Position numbers and translations under genes: made by a program. Positions 10,566 to 23,111 of a DNA stretch of 64,000 nucleotides are shown piece by piece. The notes beneath the pieces were generated by a model. It was given only the letters and a program-made list of their open reading frames with translations. It was not told where the DNA came from and did no database searches. Source of the stretch: Takakia lepidozioides (lineage: Eukaryota; Streptophyta; Takakiopsida; Takakiales; Takakiaceae); assembly GCA_030704615.1 (NCBI GenBank), contig CM060733.1, positions 60,576,001 through 60,640,000 on the forward strand, read 5' to 3'. The stretch's first letter is position 1, and each line of letters starts with the position of its first letter.

Positions 10566-11575
10566 ATATTCTCAGGATGTACTTTGTATACATCCGATTA
10601 ATCGATTGATGTAAAAAAAATTCCTGTTGCTCGTGTGGGTTGCAACTTTGCATATGTGATCTAAACATACTTATGCACATGTGGAACACATATGAGCTTG
10701 AACCAAGTTGATTCAATGGGTCATTCTAGTGTTGAACGCAGCTACATATCATAGAGACGGAAAATTGTGTTTCGCCTGCAGATGATTTTTTTTTTATTCC
10801 ATTTTCAAGCCATATGCTTAATGATAGCATATGCAATGTGCGTGAAAAATTTGGGAGTAAACAAAAGTCATTTGGACCCATAACCAGATTTTGTTCTCTC
10901 ATTTGCACTCCAAAGTTGAGTTATCTTCAACTTCATGCATTCTTTATAGAGAATTATCCAAAAGTGACCCTAGAAACACACTTTTTTTTTTTTCCATTTT
11001 TTTTTTTGTCCCATTTTTTGCATCGATGTAGTGGTGCAAAGCTTGATGTCACAGAACAAAATAGAGCTAAAAATAAAATCATTACGCCCATCAAAACCGC
11101 AATCATATATTTTCTAAATGCAAATATTTATTTTAAATTCATTTAAATTCGATTTAATTCAAAATTGGTGCAAGGGTGAGTGCGTCGTTGGGGAGGCATT
11201 TTATTTATTTATTTTTATTTATTTTTTCTCCTGCTGGATCTTTGTACAGGTGTTGCACACATATTTAAGCACATGTAGGAAAAAATGAAGCTTGAGCCAC
11301 ATCTGTTTGTTGGGTGCAATGGCATGAGAGGATTTTCTTTCACATTAATAAACAAAAATTGGTTGATAGGGTGAATGCGTCATTGGGGGGCAAATGATTT
11401 TGTTTGGGTTTGAAACTTTGCATGCGTGTACGTTGCGCACATACATGTAATTATTGAATGACATATTTGATGCACACACACATTGAAGGTTGTTGTTTGC
11501 ATTTCGTTTATAATGAAGTGTATGGTTGCAAGGACACATTATAATATATGTCCCTATGTTCATTTGTTCGTATCA
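10566..11575. other. AT-rich non-coding stretch in CACTA-1
   Basis: Spacer between the SET-like ORF and the transposase, with T runs and ATTTATTT tracts. Several short open stretches on both strands show no recognisable protein. It may hold the transposase promoter, but no specific motif stands out. Confidence 0.4.
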
Positions 11576-14500
11576 GGACTTTGTCCATCCCTTCCCGGTC
11601 TTTTCTCTTGGCACCCATCCGAAAACAACCCAAGTACATCAGGCGGGGGCCATGGGCGAGACGCCGCCCCCACAGTACCGGACGATGATGACGATGACAG
11701 TGATAGTGACAGTGACAACAACAATGAGCATGGAATTAACTAGGAGGATGTGTAAGCCATGGAGGATCTCTTAATGCATCATGTGGGCGCTGATGCATCC
11801 CATGAAGAGGGAACTCGGCCAATCGATGATCCTGAAATGGCCCCCTCAAATGACATGGAGAGGGAGGCGAGAACTCCCTTGTATGAAGGGGCGAAAGTGA
11901 GTCGACTTTCAACAATCTTACTTTTGCTCAATCTTCAAATTCGATTTGGCATAAGTAATGTTGGGATGTCTGCCATAATGTGAACTATTGCAGACTATAT
12001 CCTTGCTCCACACTTGAAACCCAAGATGTCACGGTCGCGGAAAGAGGCGCTCGAAGTCTTGGACTATGTGGGGATGGGCTATAAGATTTTTCATGCATGT
12101 CTATGTGATAAAACCCTATACTACGGAGAGGATTCGCATCTCACCAAGTGCCCAAAGTGCAAGAAAGACCGATATCGGGATGATGTCCAAGGGAAAAAAG
12201 TACCACGCAAGGTATAAGCACCATTCCCCCTCGCATGGAGATTATTAGAGAGTAGTACTCATGCAAGATCTGATTGTGGTTTTGGAAGGAGTGAGTGAGG
12301 AGTGGAAGGAGCGACATTTGGTTTTGACCATTCACACCCAAATGAGGGAGAGACTGCATAAAGGGAAAGACATAAGGGTGTTGTATTATGTGTGCTAATG
12401 GGATGATTACATGTGGGGGGCGTGGGGTATTTCATCCTAGAAATTGCATTACTTTCCGATCATCCCGTGATTGAGGGCACGGTACCGAAGCCCTGAATTG
12501 GCCAGACTCATGAGATGACACGCCTCGCATCGGAGCCCCTCGGGAAAGGTGTGCGGGCCACAAGATTCACAAACATGGAGGCATATTGAAGAGATGTGGC
12601 TTTTTTTTCTTGGAGGACCCACAACATGTCCACCTCGGCTTCTCCTTAGATGGGGTCAACCCATTCTCTGTCCAGTCATGTAGTCATTCCACTTGGCCGG
12701 TGACCATGGTGAATTACAACATCCCTCCGTATCTTTCAATTAAAAAAGACCATATCATGTTGGCTGCCATTGTGCCAGGTGAGTGTACTCATTTCATGTT
12801 TATTATTGCCTTCGACTTTACATTAAACTTCTGATCTTTGACGCAATTCGGATGCAAGATTGATGAGTGACATAATCATGGAGTAAGACGTGTAATTCAT
12901 TTTGTAGTATAATCTGCATATTGGTGGAGCATTGAAACAATGATGTGAATGTCTCAAAGGGAAAAAACAAGTGACAAACATGGACACGTACTTGCGACCT
13001 CTTGTTGATGAACTTAAAGAGCTATGGAGGGTGGTCCCGACATTGGATGCTTTACTTGACCCTATGGCCGGACAATCTTTTCAGATGAGAGGCATCTTGC
13101 TTTGGACAATGCATGATTATCCAGGTATATTATGTTTCCCATGAACAACCCGCGTACATTCACTTGTCAATGCCGGATGAGGATGAGGATTGGGGATTGA
13201 TTGAAGTAGCGGCGACAGTCTTGTGCACTGTAGTGGGGTAGATGGCATTATGGGCCATGCACATGACAACTTTTTGTTTTTGCTAATGTGGCGGGATGTG
13301 TAGTACATGACTAACTGTTTGCTCGGGGCTAAGCACCAAAGGGTACCATGCATGCTTGCATTGTGGCGATGATCTTGATGCACGTAGCTCCCGCCATCTT
13401 CACAAGATGGTGTATCCCAACTACTGTAAATTTCTTCCTATGAGCCATCGATGGAGAAAAAGAGAGAAACACTTGTTTGATGGCAAAGAGGAAGTACGTC
13501 CCCCCCCTATGACACCGTCCGGGCAGTTTTGGGAGGACCGATGGAAGGAGGCCCATGCGGGCACGGACGGTGAAGTGGACGTGCCAAGCATGAAACGACT
13601 TTCAATCTTCTACGAGTTGCCATATTGGGCGGTACATATTCCACAAAAACACCGCCAATATCTCTATGCATGCATGTGATATTGCACATTTGGTATGCGT
13701 TGCATTGTCACTTTCACGTAAAAAAAATTGTGTAAGTCTTTGTGGGTGGGGATATATGTAGGACCTGAAGATTCGCCATCTTCTAGATCCCATGCATATT
13801 GAGAAGAATGTCTGCTCGTCTCTTTCTCGGGTTCTTCATGGCACGCCGACAAAGAAGGGAGTGGCTACAAAAGGAGATTCTCTCGGTGTTAGAAAGGAGC
13901 TTGAGGAGCAGGGTCGCATGCGCCACCTATGGGCCGAACAAAATGGTGTGGACCCAAAGGGTGTTGTACGGTGGAAGTATAGGCGCGCACCTTGGCAATG
14001 GACAAAGGAGGAATACAAGAAAGTGATAGCCACCATAAGTGCTGTCCGAACACCAACTGGATGGGTCATCCCTCCGTACGAAGTTCAGCAAAGAAGACGG
14101 GGTCCATGGTTTGAAGTCTCATGACTACCACAATCTATTGCAAGACATCTTGCCCATTGCAGTACGTGGGACATTGACTCCCGAGGTTCGTGAGACAATC
14201 TATAGATTGAGAGGCTTGTTCCGGTGGATTTGTTCCAAAGAGTTGGAAGAAGCAGATTTTCCACGCATGAAGAAGGAGGCGGCGGAGGTAATGTGTATGT
14301 TGGAGATGCACCTTCCTCCCTCCTTCTTTGACATCCAAGTGCACTTGGTAGTGCACTTAGTGGAAGAGGCTTCGATTGCCGGCCCCGTTCATTCTCGGTG
14401 GATGTACTTCCTTGAGCGTTATATGAAGACTTTGAAAGGATTTGTAAGACAAATGGCGCACCTGGAGGGTAGCATGGCGGAGGGGTATACGTTGCAAGAA

Positions 14501-15744
14501 GCTATGTTCTATTGCACGGAGTACATGGCAAAGGTAGATGAGGAATCCCCTCGGATGTGGAAGGAAGAGGAGGATGCACGAACCAATGACATCGTTTTGC
14601 CCAAAAAATCGAAGAGGGTAAAATTGCCGACCTTGGTGATTGAGCAAGCGCATGACTTCATACTGAAGAACACCCCATCCATACATGAGTGGGAGGCAAG
14701 ATACAATAATTTTGTTCTGCAACGAGAGGAGGAGACGCTTGCATGGAGGCAGAACCATCCAAGGCCGGTTACTAGACGCCCACGACAAAGAGCGGGCCGC
14801 CGGAATGTTCCTTCACAAAATTTGCCCATCGAATTGCAGCCTCTAAGTTCATTCCAACAGTGGCTTCAGACTTCAGTTTACGCCGTTGCTGAATGAGAGG
14901 TGGTTTCAGATTTGGTGCAAGACATTACAAGGGGCCCCTCTCAATTCGCGACCTCATACACGACGGTTTGGGTTCACGGTCGTCATTTCCGCATTCGTGC
15001 TCTTGACATGAAGCGCAAAACAACCTTTGATTCTAGCTTGTGTGCCACATATTGGCAGGACTCCGTGTGGGGCAAGAGAGATACACGACCTGCTATGAGC
15101 AAACTTGAGTACATTGGAGAGCTTGAGAGCATACTCCAACTTCAGTATACAAGGTACCGGCCTCTTCTCTTCAAGGAAGGTGGTTCCAGCCACATCTTGT
15201 GGGGCCCTCCACAACACTAGTGCAAGATGGTTGTGGTTTCATGCGCGTCAATGCAGCTAGGCTCAACCCTACTCATTATCCCTCTGATGAGCCTTTTTCA
15301 CGGCCTTCAGACATGGAGCAAGTTTTCTTCTCCGATGACAAAACAATAGGGGGGAATTGGAAGGTTGTGCATGCTCAGCCAAGAGGAAGACGTATCTATC
15401 ATGGTCTCGGATCTCCATGGGGTGAGGCAATTGCGGTGGACAGACAGACTGGTCATAATGATGCTGATGATGGAGGTTGGGTAGAGGGGGTAGAAGAGGA
15501 TGATGACGCCCCGACAATGCATCCTGGACCCTATATGAGGAAGCTTAGAAGATACGATGTTGGAGAAGGAGACAGACAACGGCCATTGACAACGAGGTGG
15601 AGGATGATTCGGCGGTGCCTTTTGAGAGCCGGGCCATTTATGACGATGACTCCGATGACGAAGAAGACTTGCAGCTTGATGAGGATGAAGAGGCTTCGGC
15701 TAATGATGTTCAAGTTGATTAGACACAAAATCAAAGCTACATAA
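11576..15744 (+). pseudogene. TNP2-like CACTA transposase, broken (CACTA-1)
   Basis: Successive plus-strand segments follow the plant TNP2 order. An acidic N-terminal stretch (about 11680) leads to a zinc-like block with HACLCDKTLYY and CPKCKKDRY (about 12090). A LPYW splice point near 13630 is followed by LLDPMHIEKNVC (about 13785), the conserved start of the next exon. Next is the DUF4218-type region with LKSHDYHNLLQDILP, LPPSFFDIQVHLVVHLVEE and SRWMYFLERYMKTLKG (14110-14440), and a C-terminal DUF4216-type stretch (14930-15370). Stops near 11980, 12217 and 12248 and a frameshift near 14060 disable it. TNP2 proteins cut and join element ends; here only the fossil remains. Confidence 0.75.
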
Positions 15745-16129
15745 CAATTCTCGCCCGCAACTGGAACCATCTCTTCTTCGATTGATTGTACATGTACATG
15801 CATATTGTACTTTTATTTCTATGATTCATCAAATAGGCTGTGGCTGGTAGTCTTTCAATAAAGAAGGAAAATGCAATGAATATGTTGGAAGCAACACATA
15901 CCATGTGGTATCAAGTAGAATTATCAAAATGAATGTCGAAATCTACAAGAAGGTCCAACAACAAAAGCTAAACCTAAAGAAAAACAAACACCCTACCCCA
16001 GTACATATGAAAAAAAAAAAAAACTAAGAACCCCCAAAGGCCCTACCCCAGTAGAAACCCCGGCCCAACGGGATGCAGAAGTGTTGCGTGAGACCTCCGT
16101 CTGCTCCCACATGTTCTAAAAGCCCTGCC
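15745..16129. other. Transposase 3' flank
   Basis: Non-coding sequence between the last transposase segment and the palindrome array. It contains CAATAAAG at 15857, a possible polyadenylation signal, and an A run near 16010. Nothing else is recognised. Confidence 0.35.
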
Positions 16130-16729
16130 GTCGCCGCCTGCGACCCCCACGCGTCGCCAACTGCGACGCGTTTCTTGGTTTATAGGGTGGTCGCAAACAA
16201 CGGCGACGGCCGACCGTCGCAATTGCGACCGCGGTTTTTGAATGGATTTATGAGGGCCGGGGGTCGCAAACGGCGACGGCCAGCCGTCGCAAACTGTGAT
16301 ATGTTTTTTGTTTGTAAGAATAGGGCAGCCTGGCAGTTTGCGACGCCGGCCGTCGCATGGGCCTTTTGCCCTTCATGCCACCATGCGACGGCCGGGTGTC
16401 GCAAGAAAGGGCTGCAATGAAAGAAGGCAATAAATGGTTTTTTTTTCCGGCGTGCGACGACCGGCCGTCGCCAAAAAAGGCTGTCTTCTGCCCTTTGCTG
16501 GGGGGACACGTGGCGTCGCACGGAAGGGCTCCCATTTTCCCTTCATCAATCCGTGCGACGGCTAGGCGTCGCCGCCTGGCCCCGGCGCCAGGTTTCACTC
16601 CCGCGGGGTTTGTCTGCGACGGCCCGACGTCGCAAACACCTTCGCGGGGTTGACGTCGCACACTCGGCGCCGCGTGGGGCGGGGGCGTGGCTGGCGTCGC
16701 AACCCCCCCCCCCCCCATTTGCTGTAGTG
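16130..16729. repeat. Right subterminal palindrome array and terminus of CACTA-1
   Basis: About ten to eleven copies of an imperfect palindrome with arms TGCGACG and CGTCGCA, spaced roughly 40-60 bases, run up to the terminal ...CTGTAGTG. In CACTA elements subterminal repeats are bound by the TNPA-type protein. The CpG density of the arms is striking compared with the surrounding sequence. Confidence 0.7.
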
Positions 16730-17284
16730 ACCACCGACATCATACTCCAAGACTGGCCGGTGATCAAATCCGGACCAACCTCATATGAAAACAAGCGTCC
16801 ACACAAAGCTAACATGACGCACAGTCAAGCATGCAGGTGTGGAGGGGAATCCAACACCAGAAAATCAAGACAACAACTCTCACACCAAAACACTCCACAT
16901 GTTTGCTCTTGCAAGGATACCCAGCCCAAACCCCGGACTGACTCTTGCCTCCACCTACGGAAGTTTGGCCTACAAAGAGGGTGAAAACTATGGGGAAGAG
17001 AAACTAAAGAATTCCTACCCCAAAATGCTCTTATCCCACCCTCTCCCTCCTGTCTCTATCCACTCGCTTGTATGGCCGTGGCAAGTTCCTTCAAATATCC
17101 CTCAACCAATCTTTCAAGAGCTCTTCAACATGGTCCACCAAAGCTCCTCGAAGGGTCCTCCAATCCTCCTCCAAGGACCCCAAAGATCCTCCAAACACTC
17201 CTCCCAGGGCCCTCAATATCTTCCAAACAATCCTTCAAAGGCCCTTAAATTTCAGTAAGTCCTTTCAATATTGATACCTTAACG
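16730..17284. other. No gene recognised
   Basis: A plus-strand ORF of 139 codons (16839-17258) overlaps a degenerate CCTCCAAGGACCC-type tandem. It has no recognisable domain and I do not call it a gene. Confidence 0.4.
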
Positions 17285-17525
17285 GAGGTAGAGTATGATG
17301 TTGCTAGGGTCCCTTATGTTGATGATACCTTTACAGAGGTATAGTCTGAGCTGATTAGGGTCCACATATGGTGATCCTCAACAGAGGTATAGTAAAGGGA
17401 CAAGCTCCTATTTGGTATATCTACAGAGGCATAGTCTGAGCTGATTAGGGTTCACATATGGTGATACCTCAATAGAGGTATAGTAAAATGGACAAGCTCC
17501 TGTTTGGTATACTAACAGAGGTATA
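17285..17525. repeat. Tandem repeat, about 91-bp period
   Basis: Two adjacent copies of a roughly 91-base unit (about 17334-17424 and 17425-17515) plus partial units. The unit contains CAGAGGTATAGTCTGAGCTG, a CACATATGGTGAT block and GGACAAGCTCCT. The short motif ACAGAGGTATAG recurs about every 45 bases. It looks like a subterminal or satellite-like array beside the CACTA-like start at 17538. Confidence 0.65.
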
Positions 17526-17537
17526 GTCTGAGCATAC

Positions 17538-18837
17538 ACTACTAGGGTTTGTAATAAAGAGCTAGAATGCAAGTCCTTGACTTCTATGCTTCTACTCAAG
17601 CAAAAATATGGTCTCTAGGTGGTCATAAGAGGCATCTTCTTGCTCTCTTCCACCCCAATGTGCAACCAAGAGTGGTCCAACTCAACATGCAAGTCATTGT
17701 CTACTAAATCAATCCCCCTTCTAGTCCTTGGGATTTGATTGCAAACTACCATATCTCTATTATTGAACAATCATGCATTTGTCTCCTCATCACTTGACAA
17801 TTGCTCCAAATCAACACAAATTATCTCAATGTATAGGAGCAATGCTTGTTGACACTTACAATAATGCTCCCAAGTAATCCGCCTTGGATCCCACTCTCAC
17901 GCCATATGCCTCATTTGGGGTCTTGCACCAATCCATCATCCATGTGCTCCCCTTGGTCATTTGAATGCATGTTCCATGACCTCTTGGCCTATGTGTTGCT
18001 CTCCTTCATCATAACATGAATCAACACCTCTCCACTTCACACACAAATGGATCTCAAGGCCTTCACCTCTTACTAGTTCAAGAGCTCCCCTTCTCAAACT
18101 TGAACTTACACACTCAAGAGAGCATGCTCCACACATGCACCACTTGCTTGGTCAACTATACACCACCAAGCTCACACTACCAAGAGCATGAATAGCCAAG
18201 TATTACCTCCCCCTCTTGTCACATTACATAGTTAGGGTGAAGCTATGCATATATTGAATGATGATCTCCCTTCAAGGATTTCCCACCATATGTTCTCCAA
18301 GCCCTTCTAATGCCCTAAGCTTGGCTCCACACCACCATGATTGGAAGATTTCTTCACATGTTCGCTTTCAAAACCTCTTAAGCTTCTTAGTGCTCTCCAA
18401 GTGCTTGCCCTTGTTGTCTTTAAGCCCAAGTCTATGTAGCTCCTTGGCTTCTATTCCACAACATCCACACTTTCAACTTGCTTAACCGTAAATTGATAGT
18501 GAAATGAGCACTAACAATCCTTTAGTTGCTCTCCACAAGCCATGACACACACCATTGACTCCATAATGTATACAAAGGATTCTCAAACCCTAGAATCATT
18601 GCTTCCACACACACAAGACTCCTCCTTGCAATCCTTGCAAAATCTTGTGAGTCAAGAGCTTCCTTCTCAAGCTCTTCAACTCCTTGGTGCATGTAATACT
18701 TGAGCAATTTTCCTTGCAACCCCTTGCAAGCCTTGTGATACAAGAGCTAAATTCTCCTAGCTCTCAATCTCCTTGACATACAAATGCAAAACTAATCCTT
18801 ACACTCCTCACAAGCATAAGATGATCTTTTTGTAGTG
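17538..18837. mobile_element. Candidate short non-autonomous CACTA element
   Basis: The left end begins CACTACTAGGG and the right end is the complement of CACTACAAAAAG. Both are flanked by ATA, which would be a 3-bp target duplication as CACTA elements make. The inner right side has repeated short motifs (TTGTGA-N-CAAGAGCT, CCTTGCAA). No transposase is encoded. The terminal match beyond CACTAC is weak, so this is a candidate rather than a proven element. Confidence 0.4.
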
Positions 18838-20210
18838 ATAAGAGATGAAAAATGAGAAAAATAGAAGACCAGGAAAACTCTCAAAGCATGAAGCAATCAC
18901 ACTAAGAACAAGCCCTAGTCCTTCCAAGTGAAATCCACTCTATCACATAAACTAAGTAAAGCCAATGGCACTTTTGCTAAAGGAATCCACCCTACAAAGT
19001 CCTCAACACACTCCTTCTCAATACCTAGAGCTATGGAGGTGAGAGAGGCTCATGGAGGCTCAACTACAAGAAGATAAGCCTTCTCAACCCTCACAAGGGG
19101 AAAATCCATCCCCATGTCCCAAGTGAGGCGCCTCACTTGGCATATGAGACCAAATGAAGTCCCAACACACAAAATATAAATATAAATATCTAAAATGTCC
19201 TAGTTAACTAGAAGTAGGTAATTCATAGATAACCATGACTAAAACCATGACAGAGTATTCCATGGCGTTGATCTCTCACTAGCTAGACCTTGGATTCAAT
19301 GTTAGCTGCATCATCGTCATGTTCACTACCTATCATGTCTAAGGCATCATGAACACAACCATTCCACAATTAATATGAACCTCATCAAGTCTAGTGGTTT
19401 CAAACATCCCATGCTAGGAGACATCAATGGTCTTGAAAAGCTGCAGTCTCTTAGGATTAGAAGCTTTGGAAATAGCTGTGTACCCAACAATACCCCACAC
19501 TTTCCGTCCCGTGGTCATCAGTTCAACTTAGATGCTGAACATAATTGATCCAATGCTCGAGGGTAGCATGACTGAATTTTAGATACGCCATAACGTAAAT
19601 GCTTTTAGAGTTGCCTAGACTGGACAAGATCTAGGGGTTTGATTAATACCATAAACATTGAGTATGATGAAGAGGGGAGAGAGAAAGGAGCCTATTCCAA
19701 TTAGAGTAGAAGACAAACAGATCAAAGTCCAAATTCTGTGAATCCGAGGACACAAAGTAGTATTTGATGATCTTGAGAGTCAAAAGAGTCAAAATCTGAA
19801 CAAAACAAACATTCTAGATTGATGTTATCCAATAACGATTTGACATGGATTATTCTGTTTATGATGAAAACCACTTATCTTGGCTGTTTTATCAAATCTC
19901 CATATGTCTTTCATGATAGCATTTTATAAGTTAGTAAGTGGCAACATTTCCTAGACCACTTACTAGAGAAGTTTTGAGGGTGAGAGTTGAGTAGATATCC
20001 TTTTCGGGTAGTATATCATTTCATGGTCCGAGAAGATTCTATCCAAGACTAACACTCTTCTGAATCGAATTGGAGTCATGCCAAAGGGAATAAAAGAAAC
20101 CAACCAGCTCTTAGATCAAAGAGACAAGTGTAAAATTGGAGTGCGGATTCAGAGTACCCATAGAGAGGTTTATTGCCCTGACATAGTTATTATTGATTAT
20201 TCCAATCCGT
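18838..20210. other. No gene recognised
   Basis: AT-rich sequence with no long ORF on either strand and no LTR-like terminal repeats that I can see. It precedes the 3' end of the minus-strand LINE-B. Confidence 0.4.
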
Positions 20211-20229
20211 TTAAAAAAAATTAAAAATT

Positions 20230-23092
20230 AAAATGAAAGAATGATTATGATTATGATTATTATTATTATTATTATTTTGTTTGGATAAACAGGGGTTTGG
20301 CCCTGGAAGCTTTATTTGGAATTATTGAAGGGAAAAAAATTAAAACCCTTAGAGTGCCACAAGGCTGCCATGAGGCTGATCGCACGGAGACTGTGCCGGA
20401 TGACTAAGAGCAGTAACTGAGAGCCATTTACCTGGGCCTATCTACGACCACAAAATTTCAGAGGTGTTTAGCCTAAAATATAGAGTTATCACCTCTTACA
20501 TGTGAAGATGAGTTACAACAGTTTGAGGGAGAGACAAATGAAAATAAGCCAACTCGAGTCGAGCGTAGACTATACTGAGCCTTGGAGGGGAGTAGGGTTA
20601 ACGTTGGAGCCCTAAGGAGATGAGGGAGAACGGAACGGCATGCCAAGAGACCGGGGCAGAGCTGGGGTTTGAGAGGGCGAGAAGGGGCAGTCAGGAGGTA
20701 GAATAGCATGTAGAAAAGAGAATTTAGCGATGGAAGTGGAGCCTGACAACTGAAGACGATCGCACATGCTTCCAGTTAATCTCGGATCTGTCGAATTCAA
20801 GGGAGGCTGAAGAGGGAATTCCTGTATCCCTCCCATGAAGGTGGAATTTTGTCCGCCCAAAGACAGGTGAGGTCACTGAAGCATATGCAAATAAGCCCAT
20901 TGTTGCCCCAAGTAGCCCTGAATGTAGCGATGAGTGCTGGCAGACGCTCTGGTTTCCTGGTCGCCACTGCACACAGGGAGGCCCAAGCTTTTTTAGCTGC
21001 AATTGTCAAGTCAAAGAAAACTAGAGACAAAATATTTGTTGCAGAGGTGTTTTCTTTGTTGAGGCCCCAGGCACAGCGGCTCTTCCATATGTTCCAGAGG
21101 ATAGACCATCTGAGGGCTTCAAAAACAGGACAGTCGGAGGCCTTAGTCTTCTGCCTCTGGTTGTAGTTGAGAAGGATTTCCAGGGATCCAAAGCTCATGG
21201 TGACCCAAGACCTGTAGAAGCCTTGAGCCAGAGGCCAGACTATTGAGGGTGCCAGACAATGGAGAAGACAATGCTGTAGAGTTTCAATGGTTTGAATGGC
21301 ACAACACTGGCAGAGGAGTGCCTCATTGAAATTGAGAAATTGGCCCACCTTGAGCACTCTATTGGCCACTTGCCATAAAAAAGCATTGATCTTAGCCGGC
21401 TTTGTTTTCTCCCAGACAAGGGACCATATACCTTTCCAGTCTTCCTGGTTGAAGTTCTCGTGACTTCATCTATCTTCCCATTTAGAGATGACAGGTATGG
21501 CTCCAAGCATAGCTCTATAGCCCTTTTTGGCCGAGTAGGAAAATAGTGGGAGCAGTTCATCCTGAAAAGCCCATTTCCATTCAGATGGGTCCAACTGTAG
21601 TGAAGTAATGCTGGAGTTCCCGAAGAGGATAAAGTTCTCCTTACTTAGCCAGGTGAGTGCGTCCGTCCCAATAGGCACAGAAGGGTTGAATGGCTTTACA
21701 GGGGATGACCACTGGCAAATTCTCAATGGGCTAGTATTGGAAGCTTGGAGTGATATAGGTTCATGGCTGGTGAGAGAGAGAGATGTCCCGAAAGCTCATC
21801 TGCTTTGGAAGGAAACCCCTTGAGAGAGACCTGGCCAACTTCAGAGATGTATAGAATTTGTAGTGCCTGCGAATTATTAATAACCCACTGATTGGCATGA
21901 ACAAGTCCTGGGCCAGCTTTTAGAATGAGTTTCCAAGGATCTGGGATCGATTGAATGATTAGGGAAATTCCAGATCGAAGACGGGTGGCCCCCAAAGCCA
22001 GGTGAAGAGATTGAGGTGTGCTTTCCCATAAATCGTTGATCGTGGAGATTCCCTTGGTCTCCCAGGCTGCCCATCTTTTGGCTGAAGCTCGGTCTTCCGC
22101 AGAGGGGTCTGGATTATTGAGGAACAGGTGCTGCCGAAGGGTTTCATGGAAGGTGTTAGGCACAAGTTTCCTCAAGAATGGCCTGAGGTTGTTCCAAGAT
22201 TTCCAGATTGATGACCATAGAGGGGAGTCTGGTGATTTATGTTTAAAGCCCTAAAGAAGCCAGCGGTTTGAGGCCGGCCACTGTAACGTACAGAGGAGTG
22301 GAGGAGGATATTGTGGTAGAGACCACTAGCTTCCACCAGCCTCCGTCCGGCCCAGTGAATCTAGGAATCCATTTCCCTAGGAGAGCCTTGATCTGCGTAG
22401 CTGGGTCAAGTACACCCAAGCCCCCCATTTTTTTTGGCAGGCAGATTTGGGCCCAGGACACCTGAGGTCTTTTGTTTTGGGAGGAGGGAGCAGCTCCCCA
22501 GATAAAGTTCCTAATCAGCTTTTTGATTTCTTCGAGGAATTTTGATTGAGGGCCCCAGGTTGAAGCAAAGTACCATATACTTGCCAGAATAATCTGGTTG
22601 GCAACCAGTGCTCTACCTGTGATAGATAGGTGACACTACCCCTAGTAGGCCAGGTGGCACTTCATCTTTTGAATTGTGGGCTCCATCCTTTGTTCCTCAG
22701 TGAGATTGATGCCGAATGTGTGCCCTAATAGTGTGGTAGGCTCCCTTCTTTAAGCCATTGCACGCCCAAATGTTGTCCCCAGGTGGGAGCTGTCCCAATG
22801 GCAGATTTTGAGCGGTCCCCTAGTAACAAGGTTTTGGTTTTGGACCAGTTGATTCTGAACCCAGAGACACTGCAGAAGTGGTTGAGCGTGGCTTGTGCGG
22901 CTTCTAGCGAGGGGTTGTTGGCCTGGAGAGGTAAGAAGGTGTCATCAACGAACATTGAATCCTTGACTTCCTTCCAGGTGTTGGTTCTTGGGCTCTGAAG
23001 GTTTAGGCCTTTCACTTGAGGGTTGCTGTCTAACATGTGCCAGAGAGCATCTGCCACAAACAAGAAAAGAAAGGGTGCGAGAGGGCAGCCCT
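20230..23092 (-). mobile_element. LINE-B, 3' portion (reverse transcriptase core to 3' tail)
   Basis: The minus strand encodes the second half of a plant L1-type ORF2. From 23089 it reads GCPLAPFLF, then the catalytic FVDD box (about 22945), INWSKTKTLLLG, further segments with frameshifts, and a zf-RVT motif with Cys/His pairs (about 21310-21260). The 3' end has an AATAAA signal (about 20318), the block GGCCAAACCCCTGTT and an (AAT)n tail near 20250. The sequence continues exactly, in frame, at 35843 on the far side of CACTA-2. Several frame breaks show it is inactive. Confidence 0.85.
23090..23092. other. Target-site duplication (left), CCT
   Basis: CCT directly precedes the left terminus of CACTA-2 and is repeated at 35840-35842 after its right terminus. 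Removing the element and one copy restores an uninterrupted LINE-B frame (RSVRQ|GCPLAP). Confidence 0.9.
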
Positions 23093-23111
23093 CACTAGAA
23101 GCATTCGTGTC

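Larger units (their letters stand above)
8396..16729 (+). mobile_element. CACTA-1: degenerate CACTA (En/Spm-type) transposon
   Basis: The right end at 16729 reads ...GCTGTAGTG, the complement of CACTACAGC, a CACTA-type terminus. The last 600 bases and the first 250 carry the same imperfect palindrome, TGCGACG-N-CGTCGCA, which I read as its subterminal repeats. Inside, on the plus strand, are a Cys-rich ORF, a SET-like ORF and a TNP2-type transposase with frameshifts. The left terminus is not identified, so no target duplication can be shown. The element appears dead. Confidence 0.65.

Noticed and set aside
16839-17258. 139-codon plus-strand ORF
   Set aside because: Low-complexity Pro/Ser/Gln composition over a CCTCCAA-type tandem; no domain.
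18838-20210. LTR retrotransposon
   Set aside because: No long terminal repeats, primer-binding site or gag/pol frames seen.
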